From positions 1,674,001-1,738,000 of the forward strand of contig NZ_JALKBW010000001.1 in the NCBI RefSeq assembly GCF_023017165.1: 64,000 nucleotides of DNA, given 5' to 3'. Numbering within the stretch: the stretch's first letter is position 1; the number at the start of each line of letters is the position of its first letter. This DNA is from Gordonia alkaliphila (GTDB taxonomy: Bacteria; Actinomycetota; Actinomycetes; Mycobacteriales; Mycobacteriaceae). The notes under the pieces were generated by a model. That model saw nothing but the letters and a program-made list of their open reading frames with translations, searched no databases and was not told where the DNA came from. The translations under genes were made by a program, and so were the position numbers. Shown here piece after piece: positions 1 through 8,975 of the stretch.

Positions 1-1340
1 TCGCGACGGTGTACTTGCCCGGCTCCATCACCATCAGGTTCGACTGGTGACTGAACGGGTTGAGGAAGGTGAACGAGATACAGGTGCCGATGCGGATGAG
101 CACGACCATCGGGTTCAGGCCCATGGAGTTCGCGACGGTGATGGCTACGGGCGTCAGAATGCTCGCCGCCGCGGCGTTGGTCACGAGGTTGGTCAGCAGC
201 GTGGTGCCGAGCGCGATCACCGTCACCATCAACGGGATGCTGCCCGCCGACAGGTAGATGATGGCGTCGGACAGATAGCCGCCGAGGCCGCTCTCGATCA
301 CCATCACGCCGAGACCGATGGAACCGGCGATGATGGCGAGGATGTTCCAGTCCAGGGCGCGCACCGCCGACCGCGGTGTCAGCACTCCGGTCACCACCAT
401 CGCCACCGCACCGATCGACGACGCCAACTCCACCGGGGCCAGACCGAACGAGGCGGCCACGATCACGCCGAGCAGCACGCCCAGGGCGATCCAGGTCTTG
501 CCCGGCTGCGGCGCCTTGCCTGTCCGAAGTGGGGGCTCTCCCACAGCATCCGCACGCCGGTTTCGCTGGTCCGGTACACCAGCACGTCGCCCTCTTCGAG
601 AACGCTGTCGGTCACCACCGACTTGCCCCACCGGCGGACGTCGATCAACTCGTATTCGCCGGTGCGCGCGATCCCGACATCGGCGGCGGTGCGGCCGACG
701 CTCACCGAGCGGCTGGACAGCGGGATCTCGGCGCGCCAGCGCAGGTCTTTCGTCGGGGGTTTCGGCTTGCCCTTCAACAGGTACCGCGAGCTCACGATCA
801 CGGCGATGCCGCCACCGGCACGAACGAGAACATGGTGATGTTCACGCCGTACGGGGCGGCCATGCCCGCGATGATCAGGTTGGAGCTGGTGCCGATCAGG
901 GTCATCGAACCGGCCAGGGTGGTGGCATGGGCCACCGGCAGCAGGACCGACCGGGCCGGCACCCCCGACCGCTGCTGCAACTCCTTGGTGGCCGGAATCA
1001 GCATGGCCACGATCGGCGTGGTGTTGATGAGCGAGCTGATGATGCCGATCGGCGGGACGATCCGCCGCAGTGTCTGACCCGGCGTCGTGACGGTCGCCAG
1101 AAGTCGGAAGGTGACGCGGGAGACCACGCCGGTCGCCAGCACGCCCTTCGCGATCACCAGCATGGCGGCGATGGTGATCACACCGCCGTTGCTCAACCCG
1201 GCGAAAAGCTGTGCGGGGGTGGCGATTCCGACGACGCCCGCGACCAGGAGGGCGATGATCAACGCCAAGACCGCGGGCATCCGGCCACTGGTCATCGCGA
1301 TCAGGGTGGCGATGACGATCACCGCGGTCAGGATGGCCAT
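1..1340 (-). pseudogene. SLC13-family (DASS-like) permease with TrkA-C domain, two frameshifts, cut by window edge
   Basis: Reads right to left from ATG at 1340 and runs off the window. The first 180 residues are hydrophobic helices with an INTTP-type motif followed by GTSSNL, both typical of SLC13/ArsB-NhaD carriers. A soluble TrkA-C-like segment follows (about 460-810), then further helices with NAAAA and NPFSHQSN motifs (about 1-460). The three parts lie in different frames. One base is missing near 808-815 and one near 514-522; restoring a G at each gives one continuous protein. It starts 50 bp after the FAD oxidase gene on the same strand, so it may carry a carboxylate substrate for that enzyme (inference). 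I favour consensus error over true decay, because coding character is intact on both sides of each break. Confidence 0.72.
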
Positions 1341-1390
1341 TCGGACATTCTGACCGAGAAGTGGCCGACCCCGGTACGGATCGGCGCGAA

Positions 1391-2751
1391 CTACAGCATC
1401 ACGCCGGGGTTGAGCAGTCCGTGCGGATCCAGCGCCTGTTTGATGGTCGCGGTCAGCTCCATCACGTCGGCGCCGACCTGGGCGGGCAGCCAGCCCTTCT
1501 TCAACCGGCCGACGCCGTGCTCGCCGGTGATGGTGCCGCCCATCTCGACGGCCAACCCCATGATCTGGTCGAAGGCGAGCTGTGCGCGGCCGGCCTCGTC
1601 GGCGTCGGTGGGATCGAAGACGATCAGCGGATGGGTGTTGCCGTCCCCGGCGTGGGCGATCACCGCGATCGTGACGCGGTTGTCGGCGGCGATGGCGGCG
1701 ACGCCGTCGACCAGATCGGGCAGTGCCGAAGGGGAACGCCGACGTCCTCCAGCAGCAGTGACCCGCGTCGTTCCACCGCGGGGATGGCGACCCGGCGGGC
1801 GACGGTGAAGGCCTCGCCCTCCTCCGGGTCGTCGGTGGTGAACACCTCGTCCGCCTGATGGGCGCGGAAGGCCTCCTCGATCAGCGCCACCTCGGCGATG
1901 CCGGCCGGGCCCGGGGCATCGGATTGGGCGATCAACATCGCGCCGGCGGACCGGTCCAGGCCCATGTTGAGCATGTCCTCGACCGCGTTGATGGAGGTGT
2001 GGTCCATGAACTCGAGCATCGCCGGACGGGTCTGCGCGGTGACCGCCAGCACCGCCTGGCTCGCTGCGCGCACCGTCGGAAACACGCCGACCACGGTGCA
2101 CGCGGCGGGCTGCGGCGGCAGCAGCCGGACGGTGACCTCGGTGAGGATGCCGAGCAGGCCCTCGCTGCCGACGAACAGGCGGGTCAGGGACAGGCCCGCC
2201 GAATCCTTGAGCTGCTTGCCGCCCAGGCGCACCGCGCGACCGTCGGCGAGAACCACTTCCAGGCCCAGGACGTAGTCGACGGTGACGCCGTATTTGACGC
2301 AGCACAGCCCGCCTGCGTTGGTCGCCGCATTGCCGCCGATGGTGCAGATCTCGAACGACGACGGGTCCGGCGGATACCAGAGGCCGTGCTCGGCGGCCGC
2401 CGCCTTCACTTCGGCGTTGAGCATGCCCGGCGCGCACACCGCGGTGCGCGTGGTGGTGTCGACCTGCACGCCGCGCATCTTCTCGGTGGTGATCATCACC
2501 GCACCGCTGACCGCGGTGGCGCCGCCCGACAGACTCGTGCCCGCGCCGCGGGTGATGATCGGGACGCGGTGCTCGGCGCACCAGCGCACCGCGGTCTGCA
2601 CGTCGGCGGTGGATTGCGGCCGGACCAGTGCGAGCGGGGTCCCGGCGGTCGGATCCTCGGCCCGATCGAAGCGGTAGGCGGCCAAGATGTCCGGGTCGGT
2701 CACCACCATCGTCTCGGATAGGGCTGCGCGCAGAGTGCTGACGTCGACCAT
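1391..2751 (-). pseudogene. FAD-linked oxidase, GlcD/D-lactate dehydrogenase type, frameshifted
   Basis: ATG at 2751. The N-terminal half carries the PCMH FAD-binding fold: RGAGTSLSGGA phosphate-binding loop near residue 70 and a GGNAATNAGGLCCVKYG segment. The C-terminal half has the FAD-oxidase C domain, with HAGDGNTHP and the closing GEHGVGRLKKGWL motif. The frame breaks near 1728-1734, where one base is missing after GVPL; the next frame continues SALPDLVDGVAA without loss. Full length would be about 453 residues, normal for the glycolate oxidase subunit GlcD/D-2-hydroxyacid dehydrogenase family. The substrate cannot be decided from sequence; glycolate and D-lactate are both possible. It is divergent from phoD and upstream of the SLC13 permease. 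Confidence 0.78.
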
Positions 2752-2808
2752 CTCTTCAGGGTAGGGCCACCGCCGGGACGCGCGGAGGTTACCGACGCGT
2801 CACCTCGG

Positions 2809-4503
2809 GTGGCCAAGGTGGGCCGCGTGCGAAATCGACTCTCGGCCAACCTTTCTCGTCGTACCTTCGTCGCCGCGGCCGGTGCCGCCGGTGTCGGGGT
2901 GCTCGGTGTCGGGGCGGTGGACGCGGTTCCCGCCGGGGCGCGCCCCGCGCGCGGCCGCGGTGCTTTCGTCCACGGGGTGGCGTCCGGCGATCCGCTCGCC
3001 GATCGGGTGATTCTGTGGACGCGTGTCACGCCGGAGGCGGCTGCCGCTCCCGGCTCGGGCCGCGGGGGGCCGGTGAACCTGCGCTGGGAGATGTCCACTG
3101 CGCGCGAGTTCACGTCGATCGCGGCGACCGGCACCGTGGTCACCACGGCCGCGAGCGACCACACGGTCAAGGTCGACGCCGCGGGCCTGGCTCCCAAGAC
3201 TGCCTACTGGTACCGGTTCCGGGTGCTCGACGGCCCGGCCGCCGGTGCGGTGTCCCCGGTGGGGCGCACCAAGACGGCCCCGGCCGCCGGCGACGACGTG
3301 CGCCGCGTGCAGTTCGGCGTGGCCAGCTGCGCCAACTGGGAGGCCGGCTACTTCGGCGCCTACCGGGAGCTGGCTGGGCGCGATGAACTCGACGCGGTGG
3401 TGCACCTCGGCGACTACCTCTACGAGTACGGGCCCGGCGAGTACGGCGGCAAGCACGGCCCGGTCCGCACCCACCAGCCCGCGCGCGACATCGTCTCGCT
3501 GGCGGACTACCGGATCCGGCACGCGCAGTACAAGACCGACCCCGACCTGCAGGCCGCGCACGCGGCGCACCCGTTCATCTGCACCTGGGACGACCACGAG
3601 TCGGCCGACAACGCGTGGCTGCGCGGCGCCGAGAACCACGACCCGAAGACCCAGGGCGCATGGGCGGCGCGCAAGGCCGCCGCCGAGCAGGCCTACTACG
3701 AGTGGATGCCGGTGCGGCCGCAGGTCGACGGCACCGGGCGGCACCTGTACCGGCGCCTGCGCTACGGCACGCTGCTGGAGCTGTCGATGCTGGATCTGCG
3801 CAGCTACCGGGACAAGCAGGTGCCGGCCACGTCGTCGAAGACGGACTCGGCGTCGTCGTCGATCACCGGCCGGAAACAGATGACCTGGCTCACCGGCGGG
3901 ATCGAGAGCTCGCCGACCACCTGGCAGCTGATCGGGAATCCGGTGATGATCTCCCCGATCCTGCTGCCGCCGCTCGATCCCGAGCGCAGTCGGATCCTCA
4001 CCGAACTGCTGGGTCTGCCGCGCAACGGGGTGTCCCTCAACGCCGACGCCTGGGACGGCTACACCGCGGACCGTCGCACGCTGCTCGCCGCGATCGCGCA
4101 GCGCGCCGGCGGCAACGCGGTCTTCCTCACTGGCGACATCCACATGTCGTGGGCGTGCGAGGTGCCGCGCGAGCCCGCGAACTATCCGGGCGCCGGCAGC
4201 CTCGCCACCGAGTTCGTGGTGACGTCGGTGACGTCGAACAACCTCGACGACATGGTGTCGGTACCCGAACAGACCCTGGGCGCGCCGGCGTCGGCGGCGC
4301 TGATGGCGACCAACCGACACACGCGCTGGGTGGACACCGACGCGCACGGCTATGCCGTGTTGACGGTGAGTCCGGTTGCGGCGCAGATGGATTGGTACTT
4401 CGTCACGGACCGATCCGTGCGCCGCTCGCCGTTCCGACACGGCCAGTCGTGGAAGGTGGCCGCCGGTTCGCGACGCCTCACCAAGGTGTCGCGCCCGGCC
4501 TGA
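2809..4503 (+). CDS. phoD: Alkaline phosphatase D (PhoD) family, Tat-exported
   Basis: Secreted phosphodiesterase/alkaline phosphatase of the PhoD family (PF09423 with an N-terminal PhoD_N domain). The N-terminus has a twin-arginine motif, SRRTFV, followed by an Ala/Gly-rich hydrophobic stretch and a likely cleavage near AGA-RP. Family motifs are visible: FVHGVASGDP, VASCANWEAGYF, VHLGDYLYEYG, WDDHESADN and a late TGDIHMSW, which supply Asp/His metal ligands. Length 564 is usual for actinobacterial PhoD. The GTG start at 2809 is assumed; GTG codons slightly downstream would keep the Tat motif. It probably releases phosphate from extracellular diesters. A second Tat-exported phosphatase lies at 6923. 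No Pho box was identified. Confidence 0.9.
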   Translation: MAKVGRVRNRLSANLSRRTFVAAAGAAGVGVLGVGAVDAVPAGARPARGRGAFVHGVASGDPLADRVILWTRVTPEAAAAPGSGRGGPVNLRWEMSTAREFTSIAATGTVVTTAASDHTVKVDAAGLAPKTAYWYRFRVLDGPAAGAVSPVGRTKTAPAAGDDVRRVQFGVASCANWEAGYFGAYRELAGRDELDAVVHLGDYLYEYGPGEYGGKHGPVRTHQPARDIVSLADYRIRHAQYKTDPDLQAAHAAHPFICTWDDHESADNAWLRGAENHDPKTQGAWAARKAAAEQAYYEWMPVRPQVDGTGRHLYRRLRYGTLLELSMLDLRSYRDKQVPATSSKTDSASSSITGRKQMTWLTGGIESSPTTWQLIGNPVMISPILLPPLDPERSRILTELLGLPRNGVSLNADAWDGYTADRRTLLAAIAQRAGGNAVFLTGDIHMSWACEVPREPANYPGAGSLATEFVVTSVTSNNLDDMVSVPEQTLGAPASAALMATNRHTRWVDTDAHGYAVLTVSPVAAQMDWYFVTDRSVRRSPFRHGQSWKVAAGSRRLTKVSRPA

Positions 4504-4513
4504 CGACGGACGC

Positions 4514-4537
4514 CGCCGGCCGGGAAGCTCGCCGGCG
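4514..4537. terminator. Possible bidirectional terminator between convergent genes
   Basis: Inverted repeat CGCCGGC (4514-4520) / GCCGGCG (4531-4537) with a 10-nt loop, in the 37-bp gap between the convergent phoD and 4541-5599 genes. There is no T-run, as is common in actinobacteria. Confidence 0.35.
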
Positions 4538-4540
4538 ACG

Positions 4541-5599
4541 TCAGCCGATGATGATCGGCGGCAGACCCGGAATCGGATTGGGAATGGTGCGGCGATTGTC
4601 CGGCCGCGGGCGGGGCCGCGGCTGCGGTCCCAATGGCGCCTCGGACGTCTTGGTGGTCGAACTCGATGTGGGTTTGGGCGGCACGTACCGCTTCATCGGC
4701 GCTCGTGCGGCCCGCAGTTCGCTGGGCGAGGCGGCGATCGGCGCCTCGTCGCCGCCCTGCTCGGGGGTCGAGACGGCCGTCGCGCCGGATTCCGCCGCGG
4801 CTGGTGGAGAATCGTCGTCGCCGGTCATCGTCGCGGCGGCCAGCCCGATACCGCCGAGGGCGATGACGGCAAGGGCCGCAGCGGTCAGCAGCGCCCGGGT
4901 GCGGCGGGCGGCGGCGGCCGACGGCGCCCGCTCGGCGAACTCCGCCGCAGCCGCTGCGTCGGGCAGTGCTTCGGCCGGTGCCGTGGCCCACGCCAGCGAG
5001 GTCGGTGTTTCCGGGAGCGCTTCCAGGGCGCGGGTGGCCTCGTCGTCGCCGACGAAGGTCTCCGGGAACGGATCGTCGGGTCCGAGGAGCGCGAAGCCGC
5101 GATCGGTGAGGGTCTCCCACAGGCCGGGCCACAGGTCCATCCCCGGGCCGAGGAAGACCGCGGCGACGGGTTCGCGGCCGGCGAGTTCGACGATCAATCC
5201 GTTGGCGCGGTTCACTTCCGGCACGGTGGCGGCCATCGCGGTGTCGAGCGTGATCGTCACCAGGCGCAGGTGTTCGGTGCCCATCAGGATCACGCTGTCG
5301 CGCTCGATCAGGACGGTGCGGGCCCGGCGGCAGAGGTCGAGCAGTTCGGCGAACACCTGCGGGTCGTCGGTGCCGGGGACCGCCTCGCCGTGGTGCAGAT
5401 AGGACGCCACACGGATGTCGAGCACCGAGGGCGTGATCCGCGGTTCGACGGCCACCTGTTCCACCCGGCCGTCGGCGCCCATTCGGGCGGCCCAGAGTCC
5501 GTCGTCGCCGAAGTCGACGGCCACCACGGCGCCCGCGGCGTCGGCCGGGATCGTGAAATCGTCGAGCCAGACGGGGCGCTGCGGGGTGGGTTCGGTCAT
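4541..5599 (-). CDS. Conserved hypothetical membrane-anchored protein, possible actin/Hsp70-like N-terminus
   Basis: I do not recognise a named family. The N-terminal 230 residues look soluble and begin with GAVVAVDFGDDGLWAA, which resembles a phosphate-1 loop of Hsp70/actin-fold proteins (weak similarity only). One transmembrane helix follows at about residues 237-259. The C-terminal 95 residues are outside-type sequence rich in Pro, Ser, Thr, Lys and Arg and end in PIPGLPPIIIG. Such an architecture (cytosolic domain, one helix, disordered Pro-rich tail) is seen among cell-envelope or type VII secretion-associated proteins, but nothing here proves that. It lies 13 bp downstream of dcd on the same strand and may be cotranscribed with it. 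Confidence 0.7.
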   Translation of the reverse strand: MTEPTPQRPVWLDDFTIPADAAGAVVAVDFGDDGLWAARMGADGRVEQVAVEPRITPSVLDIRVASYLHHGEAVPGTDDPQVFAELLDLCRRARTVLIERDSVILMGTEHLRLVTITLDTAMAATVPEVNRANGLIVELAGREPVAAVFLGPGMDLWPGLWETLTDRGFALLGPDDPFPETFVGDDEATRALEALPETPTSLAWATAPAEALPDAAAAAEFAERAPSAAAARRTRALLTAAALAVIALGGIGLAAATMTGDDDSPPAAAESGATAVSTPEQGGDEAPIAASPSELRAARAPMKRYVPPKPTSSSTTKTSEAPLGPQPRPRPRPDNRRTIPNPIPGLPPIIIG

Positions 5600-5612
5600 C
5601 GTCGTCGCACGG

Positions 5613-6179
5613 TCACTTCTGGAAGTTCAGATACGCCTTGGACGGGGTGGGGCCGCGCTGCCCCTGGTACTTGGAGCCGACGGCCGCGGAGCCGTACGGG
5701 TTCTCCGCCGGAGAGGAGAGCTTGATCAGGCACAGCTGGCCGATCTTCATGCCCGGCCAGAGAGTGATCGGCAGGTTCGCGACGTTGGACAGCTCCAGCG
5801 TGATGTGGCCGGAGAAGCCGGGGTCGATGAAACCCGCGGTGGAGTGCGTCAGCAGTCCCAGGCGGCCGAGGGACGACTTGCCCTCCAGGCGTCCGGCCAG
5901 GTCGTCGGGCAGGCTGCACACCTCGAGGGTGGAGCCGAGCACGAACTCGCCGGGGTGCAGCACGAAGGGTTCGCCCTCGGCGGGTTCCACCAGGGTGGTC
6001 AGTTCGTCCTGCTGCTGGGCCGGGTCGATGTGGGTGTACCGCGTGTTGTTGAAGACGCGGAACAGGCTGTCGAGGCGGACGTCGACGCTCGACGGCTGCA
6101 CGAGGTCGGCAGCGTAGGGATCGATTCCCAGGCGCCCGGCCTGGATTTCGGAGCGGATGTCGCGGTCGGAAAGCAGCAC
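5613..6179 (-). CDS. dcd: dCTP deaminase, probably bifunctional dUMP-forming
   Basis: 188 residues starting [12 protein letters not shown], the standard Dcd start. The core [28 protein letters not shown] block (near residues 100-122) contains the conserved nucleotide-binding Ser/Arg and the active-site region, followed by [10 protein letters not shown] with the catalytic Glu, and a C-terminal [12 protein letters not shown] segment that closes over the triphosphate. The Mycobacterium tuberculosis orthologue (about 190 residues, Rv0321) converts dCTP directly to dUMP; the close similarity suggests the same here (family knowledge). It supplies dUMP for thymidylate synthesis. A tRNA-Gly gene is divergent about 100 bp upstream, an arrangement that also suggests a shared promoter region at 6180-6285. 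Confidence 0.95.
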   Translation of the reverse strand: MLLSDRDIRSEIQAGRLGIDPYAADLVQPSSVDVRLDSLFRVFNNTRYTHIDPAQQQDELTTLVEPAEGEPFVLHPGEFVLGSTLEVCSLPDDLAGRLEGKSSLGRLGLLTHSTAGFIDPGFSGHITLELSNVANLPITLWPGMKIGQLCLIKLSSPAENPYGSAAVGSKYQGQRGPTPSKAYLNFQK

Positions 6180-6285
6180 GACTCGAGGTTATCGGACGTG
6201 GTCGGTGCGCACCCGGCCACCGCGCGTTTGCTAATGTTGCGGGCGCACCCCGCGGGTCCGTCGCACGACGTTCTCACGGTGCAGT

Positions 6286-6356
6286 GCCGGTGTGGCGTAG
6301 TGGTAACGCTGCTGCTTCCCAAGCAGCCGTCGCGGGTTCGATTCCCGTCACCGGCT
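6286..6356 (+). tRNA. tRNA-Gly (anticodon CCC)
   Basis: Acceptor arm GCCGGTG (6286-6292) pairs with CACCGGC (6349-6355), followed by discriminator T; CCA is not encoded. Anticodon stem GCTGC (6311-6315)/GCAGC (6323-6327) encloses loop TTCCCAA, giving anticodon CCC at 6318-6320. The T-arm contains GGTTCGATTCC. Total 71 nt, normal for glycine tRNA. Confidence 0.95.
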
Positions 6357-6398
6357 CTCTTCTGGCCCATTCCGTCGCCGCTGCCGATCTCGCTGGGC

Positions 6399-6800
6399 AT
6401 GATGCCGCTCGACCAGCGCATCACCGAGGGCGCGGCGATCAACTGCGCTTTCGGTCGGGTCTTCAACCCGGTGCTCGCGATGTCGTTGGTCAGCATCGAA
6501 CTCAACGGCTACGAACTGGTGCCGGTGCGATGGGGGCGCATCGAGGTGCCGGTGCTTCCGGGGCGGTACCACTTCCGGGTCTTCATTCGGAACGGGCCGG
6601 AGATCAAGCACCTGGCGGAGTTGGACGCCGAGGTGGTGCCGGGTGCCCTGTTGGAGATGAATTACGCGTTCGGCGGCTTCGGCGGACCCACGCTCACCGT
6701 CAGCGCCACCGCCGAGGAGAACCGCCGGGCCCTGTACCTGGTGCTGGGGGCGATGGTCGTCGGGTGGGGCCTGCTGCTCGTCTACCTGTTTCTCGGCTAG
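6399..6800 (+). CDS. Small hypothetical protein with one C-terminal membrane helix
   Basis: About 133 residues from the ATG pair at 6399/6402; the frame is open further upstream but would run into the tRNA gene, so an internal start is needed. No strong ribosome site is visible. The body looks like a small beta-rich domain (ELVPVRWGRIEVPVLPGRYH, then FRVFIRNGPEIKHLAEL), and the last 20 residues form a hydrophobic helix ending LVYLFLG, so it is probably tail-anchored. No family is recognised. It stands alone between tRNA-Gly and the downstream phosphatase; a run of stem-loops follows its stop. Confidence 0.6.
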   Translation: MMPLDQRITEGAAINCAFGRVFNPVLAMSLVSIELNGYELVPVRWGRIEVPVLPGRYHFRVFIRNGPEIKHLAELDAEVVPGALLEMNYAFGGFGGPTLTVSATAEENRRALYLVLGAMVVGWGLLLVYLFLG

Positions 6801-6802
6801 TT

Positions 6803-6899
6803 CCCGCCGATGGCGGGTTCTGCAGTGGGCACGACTCGGTGCCCGCGAAGTGAACGACGAGTAGCCGGCCGACGACGAGGAAGCGCGGTCGTCGTTCAC
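6803..6899. other. Three consecutive stem-loops between two genes
   Basis: Immediately after the stop at 6800 come CCCGCC/GGCGGG (6803-6817), GGGCAC/GTGCCC (6827-6844) and a larger inverted repeat, GTGAACGACGA (6850-6860) / TCGTCGTTCAC (6889-6899) with a 28-nt loop. The first two may terminate the upstream gene. The third ends 24 bp before the phosphatase start and could be a leader structure or a protein-binding site. Confidence 0.4.
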
Positions 6900-6922
6900 C
6901 TGTCCGTGGCACCATTCCGGAC

Positions 6923-7993
6923 ATGACCGACAACATTCCCCAGCCGGCCGACTCCGGCGTGAAGCGCCGTTCGTTCCTGGTCGGCGCCGCCGCAGCGGCC
7001 GGTGCCGCGGCCACCTTCGGCAAGTTCTCGTCCGGCACGGCCTCGGCGGCCCCCCGCTTCCCGATGCCCGGCTCGGACACCCAGAGCCTGCACATCCTGG
7101 TGACCGGCGACGCGGGTACCGGCGAGGCGCCGCAGTACGCGGTGACCAAGGCGGCGCGAAAGATCCACGCGGCCAAACCCTTCGACATCGCGGTGGGCCT
7201 CGGCGACAACATCTACGAGAGCGGCCCGGACGGGCCGGACGACGCCCAGTTCCACACCAAGTTCGAGAAGCCCAACGCGGGTTTGGACTTTCCCTGGCTG
7301 ATGGCGCTGGGCAACCACGACAACACGGCGGTGTTCCCCGGCGACGGCGGCTGGCTGCTGCGCGGCAACGAGGAAGTGGACTACGCCAAGCGGTCGCGGC
7401 GGTTCTACATGCCGGCGCGCTATTACTCGGTGGACCTCGGTGTCGCCGAGATCTTCGTCGTCGACGGCAACCCCTTGGCCGCCTACATTCCGCCGTTCCT
7501 CTCGCCGGAGTGGGAGCCGGGCGGGCACTACATGACGCGGCAGGCGAAGTGGCTGGACCGGGCGCTGGCGACCTCGAAGGCGCCGTGGAAGCTGGTGTGC
7601 ACCCACCATCCGTACGCCAACAACGGGCCGCACGGCCCGGCCGGCGCCTACGACGGCCTGCCCGCGCCGATGAACGGGCAGCCGCTCAAGGAGTTCTTCG
7701 ACAAGCACGTGGCGGGACGGGCGCACTTCCTGCTGTCCGGCCACGACCACAGCCAGCAGGTGATCGACGCGGTACCCGGCTTCAAGGGGACCAAGCAGAT
7801 CGTCTCGGGTGCGGCGGCCAAGACGGTGCACAGCAAGTCGAGCGGCGAGTTCCGGGCGAAGTACGAGAATTACACCGACCGCGGCTTCATGACGATGGAC
7901 GTGCAACCGTCGTCGCTCACCCTGAATGTGTACGAGGTGGCCGCCGACAAGCCGGAGGCCCGGGCCGCGTACACCACCACCTATCGCCGCTGA
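6923..7993 (+). CDS. Tat-exported metallophosphatase (purple acid phosphatase-like)
   Basis: 356 residues. A twin-arginine signal (KRRSFLVG) with an Ala-rich hydrophobic region ends near ASAAP. The calcineurin-like metallophosphatase motifs appear in order: GDAG (about residue 60), GLGDNIYESG, MALGNHDN, CTHHPY and LLSGHDHS, supplying the Asp, Asn and His ligands of a binuclear metal site. The pattern is closest to purple acid phosphatase/TRAP-type enzymes. It probably hydrolyses phosphomonoesters outside the cytoplasm. Together with PhoD upstream it gives the region two secreted phosphatases with different specificities (inference). Confidence 0.87.
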   Translation: MTDNIPQPADSGVKRRSFLVGAAAAAGAAATFGKFSSGTASAAPRFPMPGSDTQSLHILVTGDAGTGEAPQYAVTKAARKIHAAKPFDIAVGLGDNIYESGPDGPDDAQFHTKFEKPNAGLDFPWLMALGNHDNTAVFPGDGGWLLRGNEEVDYAKRSRRFYMPARYYSVDLGVAEIFVVDGNPLAAYIPPFLSPEWEPGGHYMTRQAKWLDRALATSKAPWKLVCTHHPYANNGPHGPAGAYDGLPAPMNGQPLKEFFDKHVAGRAHFLLSGHDHSQQVIDAVPGFKGTKQIVSGAAAKTVHSKSSGEFRAKYENYTDRGFMTMDVQPSSLTLNVYEVAADKPEARAAYTTTYRR

Positions 7994-7995
7994 GT

Positions 7996-8017
7996 CCGTC
8001 ACCAGTTAGGGTGACGG
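7996..8017 (+). terminator. Stem-loop after the metallophosphatase gene
   Basis: CCGTCACC (7996-8003) pairs with GGTGACGG (8010-8017), loop AGTTAG, 3 bp after the stop codon. A likely intrinsic terminator without a T-run. A perfect short palindrome, GATCACTGTGATC (8046-8058), lies between it and the next gene and may be an operator. Confidence 0.45.
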
Positions 8018-8087
8018 GGATCTCGTCTGACCCGACGCCGACGCAGATCACTGTGATCGACGGTGGACGGGAGACGAGGAGCCTGCG

Positions 8088-8975
8088 GTGCAGGATTCGG
8101 CATTGATCACCACGGGGCTGCCGATCGCGCTGGCGATCATCATGTTCGGTTTGGGGCTTTCGCTCACCACCGCCGACTTCGCGCGCGTCGCCCGGTCGCC
8201 GCGCGCGGTGGTCGGCGCGCTGATCCTGCAGATCGTGGTGCTCCCGGGGGTGGCCTTCGGGCTGGTGCTGGCCTTCGACCTGCCGGCGATGCTGGCCGTG
8301 GGCGTGATGCTGCTGGCGGCCTCGCCGGGCGGCACCACCGCGAACCTGTTCAGCCACTTGTTCCGCGGCGACGTGGCGCTGAACATCTCGTTGACCGCGA
8401 TCAACTCGGTGCTCGCCGCGTTCAGCATTCCGCTGATCACCAACCTGGCGATCGGTTACTTCGACGTCGACGGCGAGCTCGGTCTGCAGTTCGGCAAGGT
8501 CGCCCAGGTGATCGCGCTGGTCCTGGTGCCGGTGGTGATCGGCATGATCGTGCGCGCCCGCTGGGAGGACTTCGCCAAGCAGGCCGATAAGCCGGTCCGG
8601 TTGTTCTCGATCATCGTGCTGGTCGCGGTGACCATCGGCGCGATCGTCGGGGAGCGCGAGAACGTCCTCGACTATGCGCGCCAGGTCGGACTGGTCACCG
8701 GTTTGTTCTGCCTGCTCAGTCTGTCCGCGGGCTACGGTTTGGCGTTGGCGCTGCGGCTGTCGCGGCCGCAGGCGATCGCCACCTCGATGGAGGTGGGCAT
8801 CCACAACACCACCATCGCCCTGACCATCGCGCTGAGCGTGCTCGACAACGCGATGGTGGCGATCCCGGCGGCGGTCTACTCGATCCTGATGTACATCGTG
8901 GCCCCGGCCTTCGGCTGGGCTGTCAGTCGTACTGCCGCCGTCGACGAGGAGGCTTCCGACCTCGAACCGGCCTGA
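8088..8975 (+). CDS. Bile acid:sodium symporter (BASS/SBF) family carrier
   Basis: 295 residues with about nine or ten hydrophobic segments. Family signatures include FGLGLSLTTADF near the N-terminus, the unwound-helix motif ASPGGTTANLFSHLF (about residues 78-92) and the second crossover region SMEVGIHNTTIAL (about 230-242). BASS members move organic anions with sodium; bacterial members may carry pantoate, 2-keto acids or sterol acids, and the substrate cannot be read here. It starts with GTG at 8088. Its stop codon abuts the stop of the convergent MFS gene with no intervening base. Confidence 0.88.
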   Translation: MQDSALITTGLPIALAIIMFGLGLSLTTADFARVARSPRAVVGALILQIVVLPGVAFGLVLAFDLPAMLAVGVMLLAASPGGTTANLFSHLFRGDVALNISLTAINSVLAAFSIPLITNLAIGYFDVDGELGLQFGKVAQVIALVLVPVVIGMIVRARWEDFAKQADKPVRLFSIIVLVAVTIGAIVGERENVLDYARQVGLVTGLFCLLSLSAGYGLALALRLSRPQAIATSMEVGIHNTTIALTIALSVLDNAMVAIPAAVYSILMYIVAPAFGWAVSRTAAVDEEASDLEPA

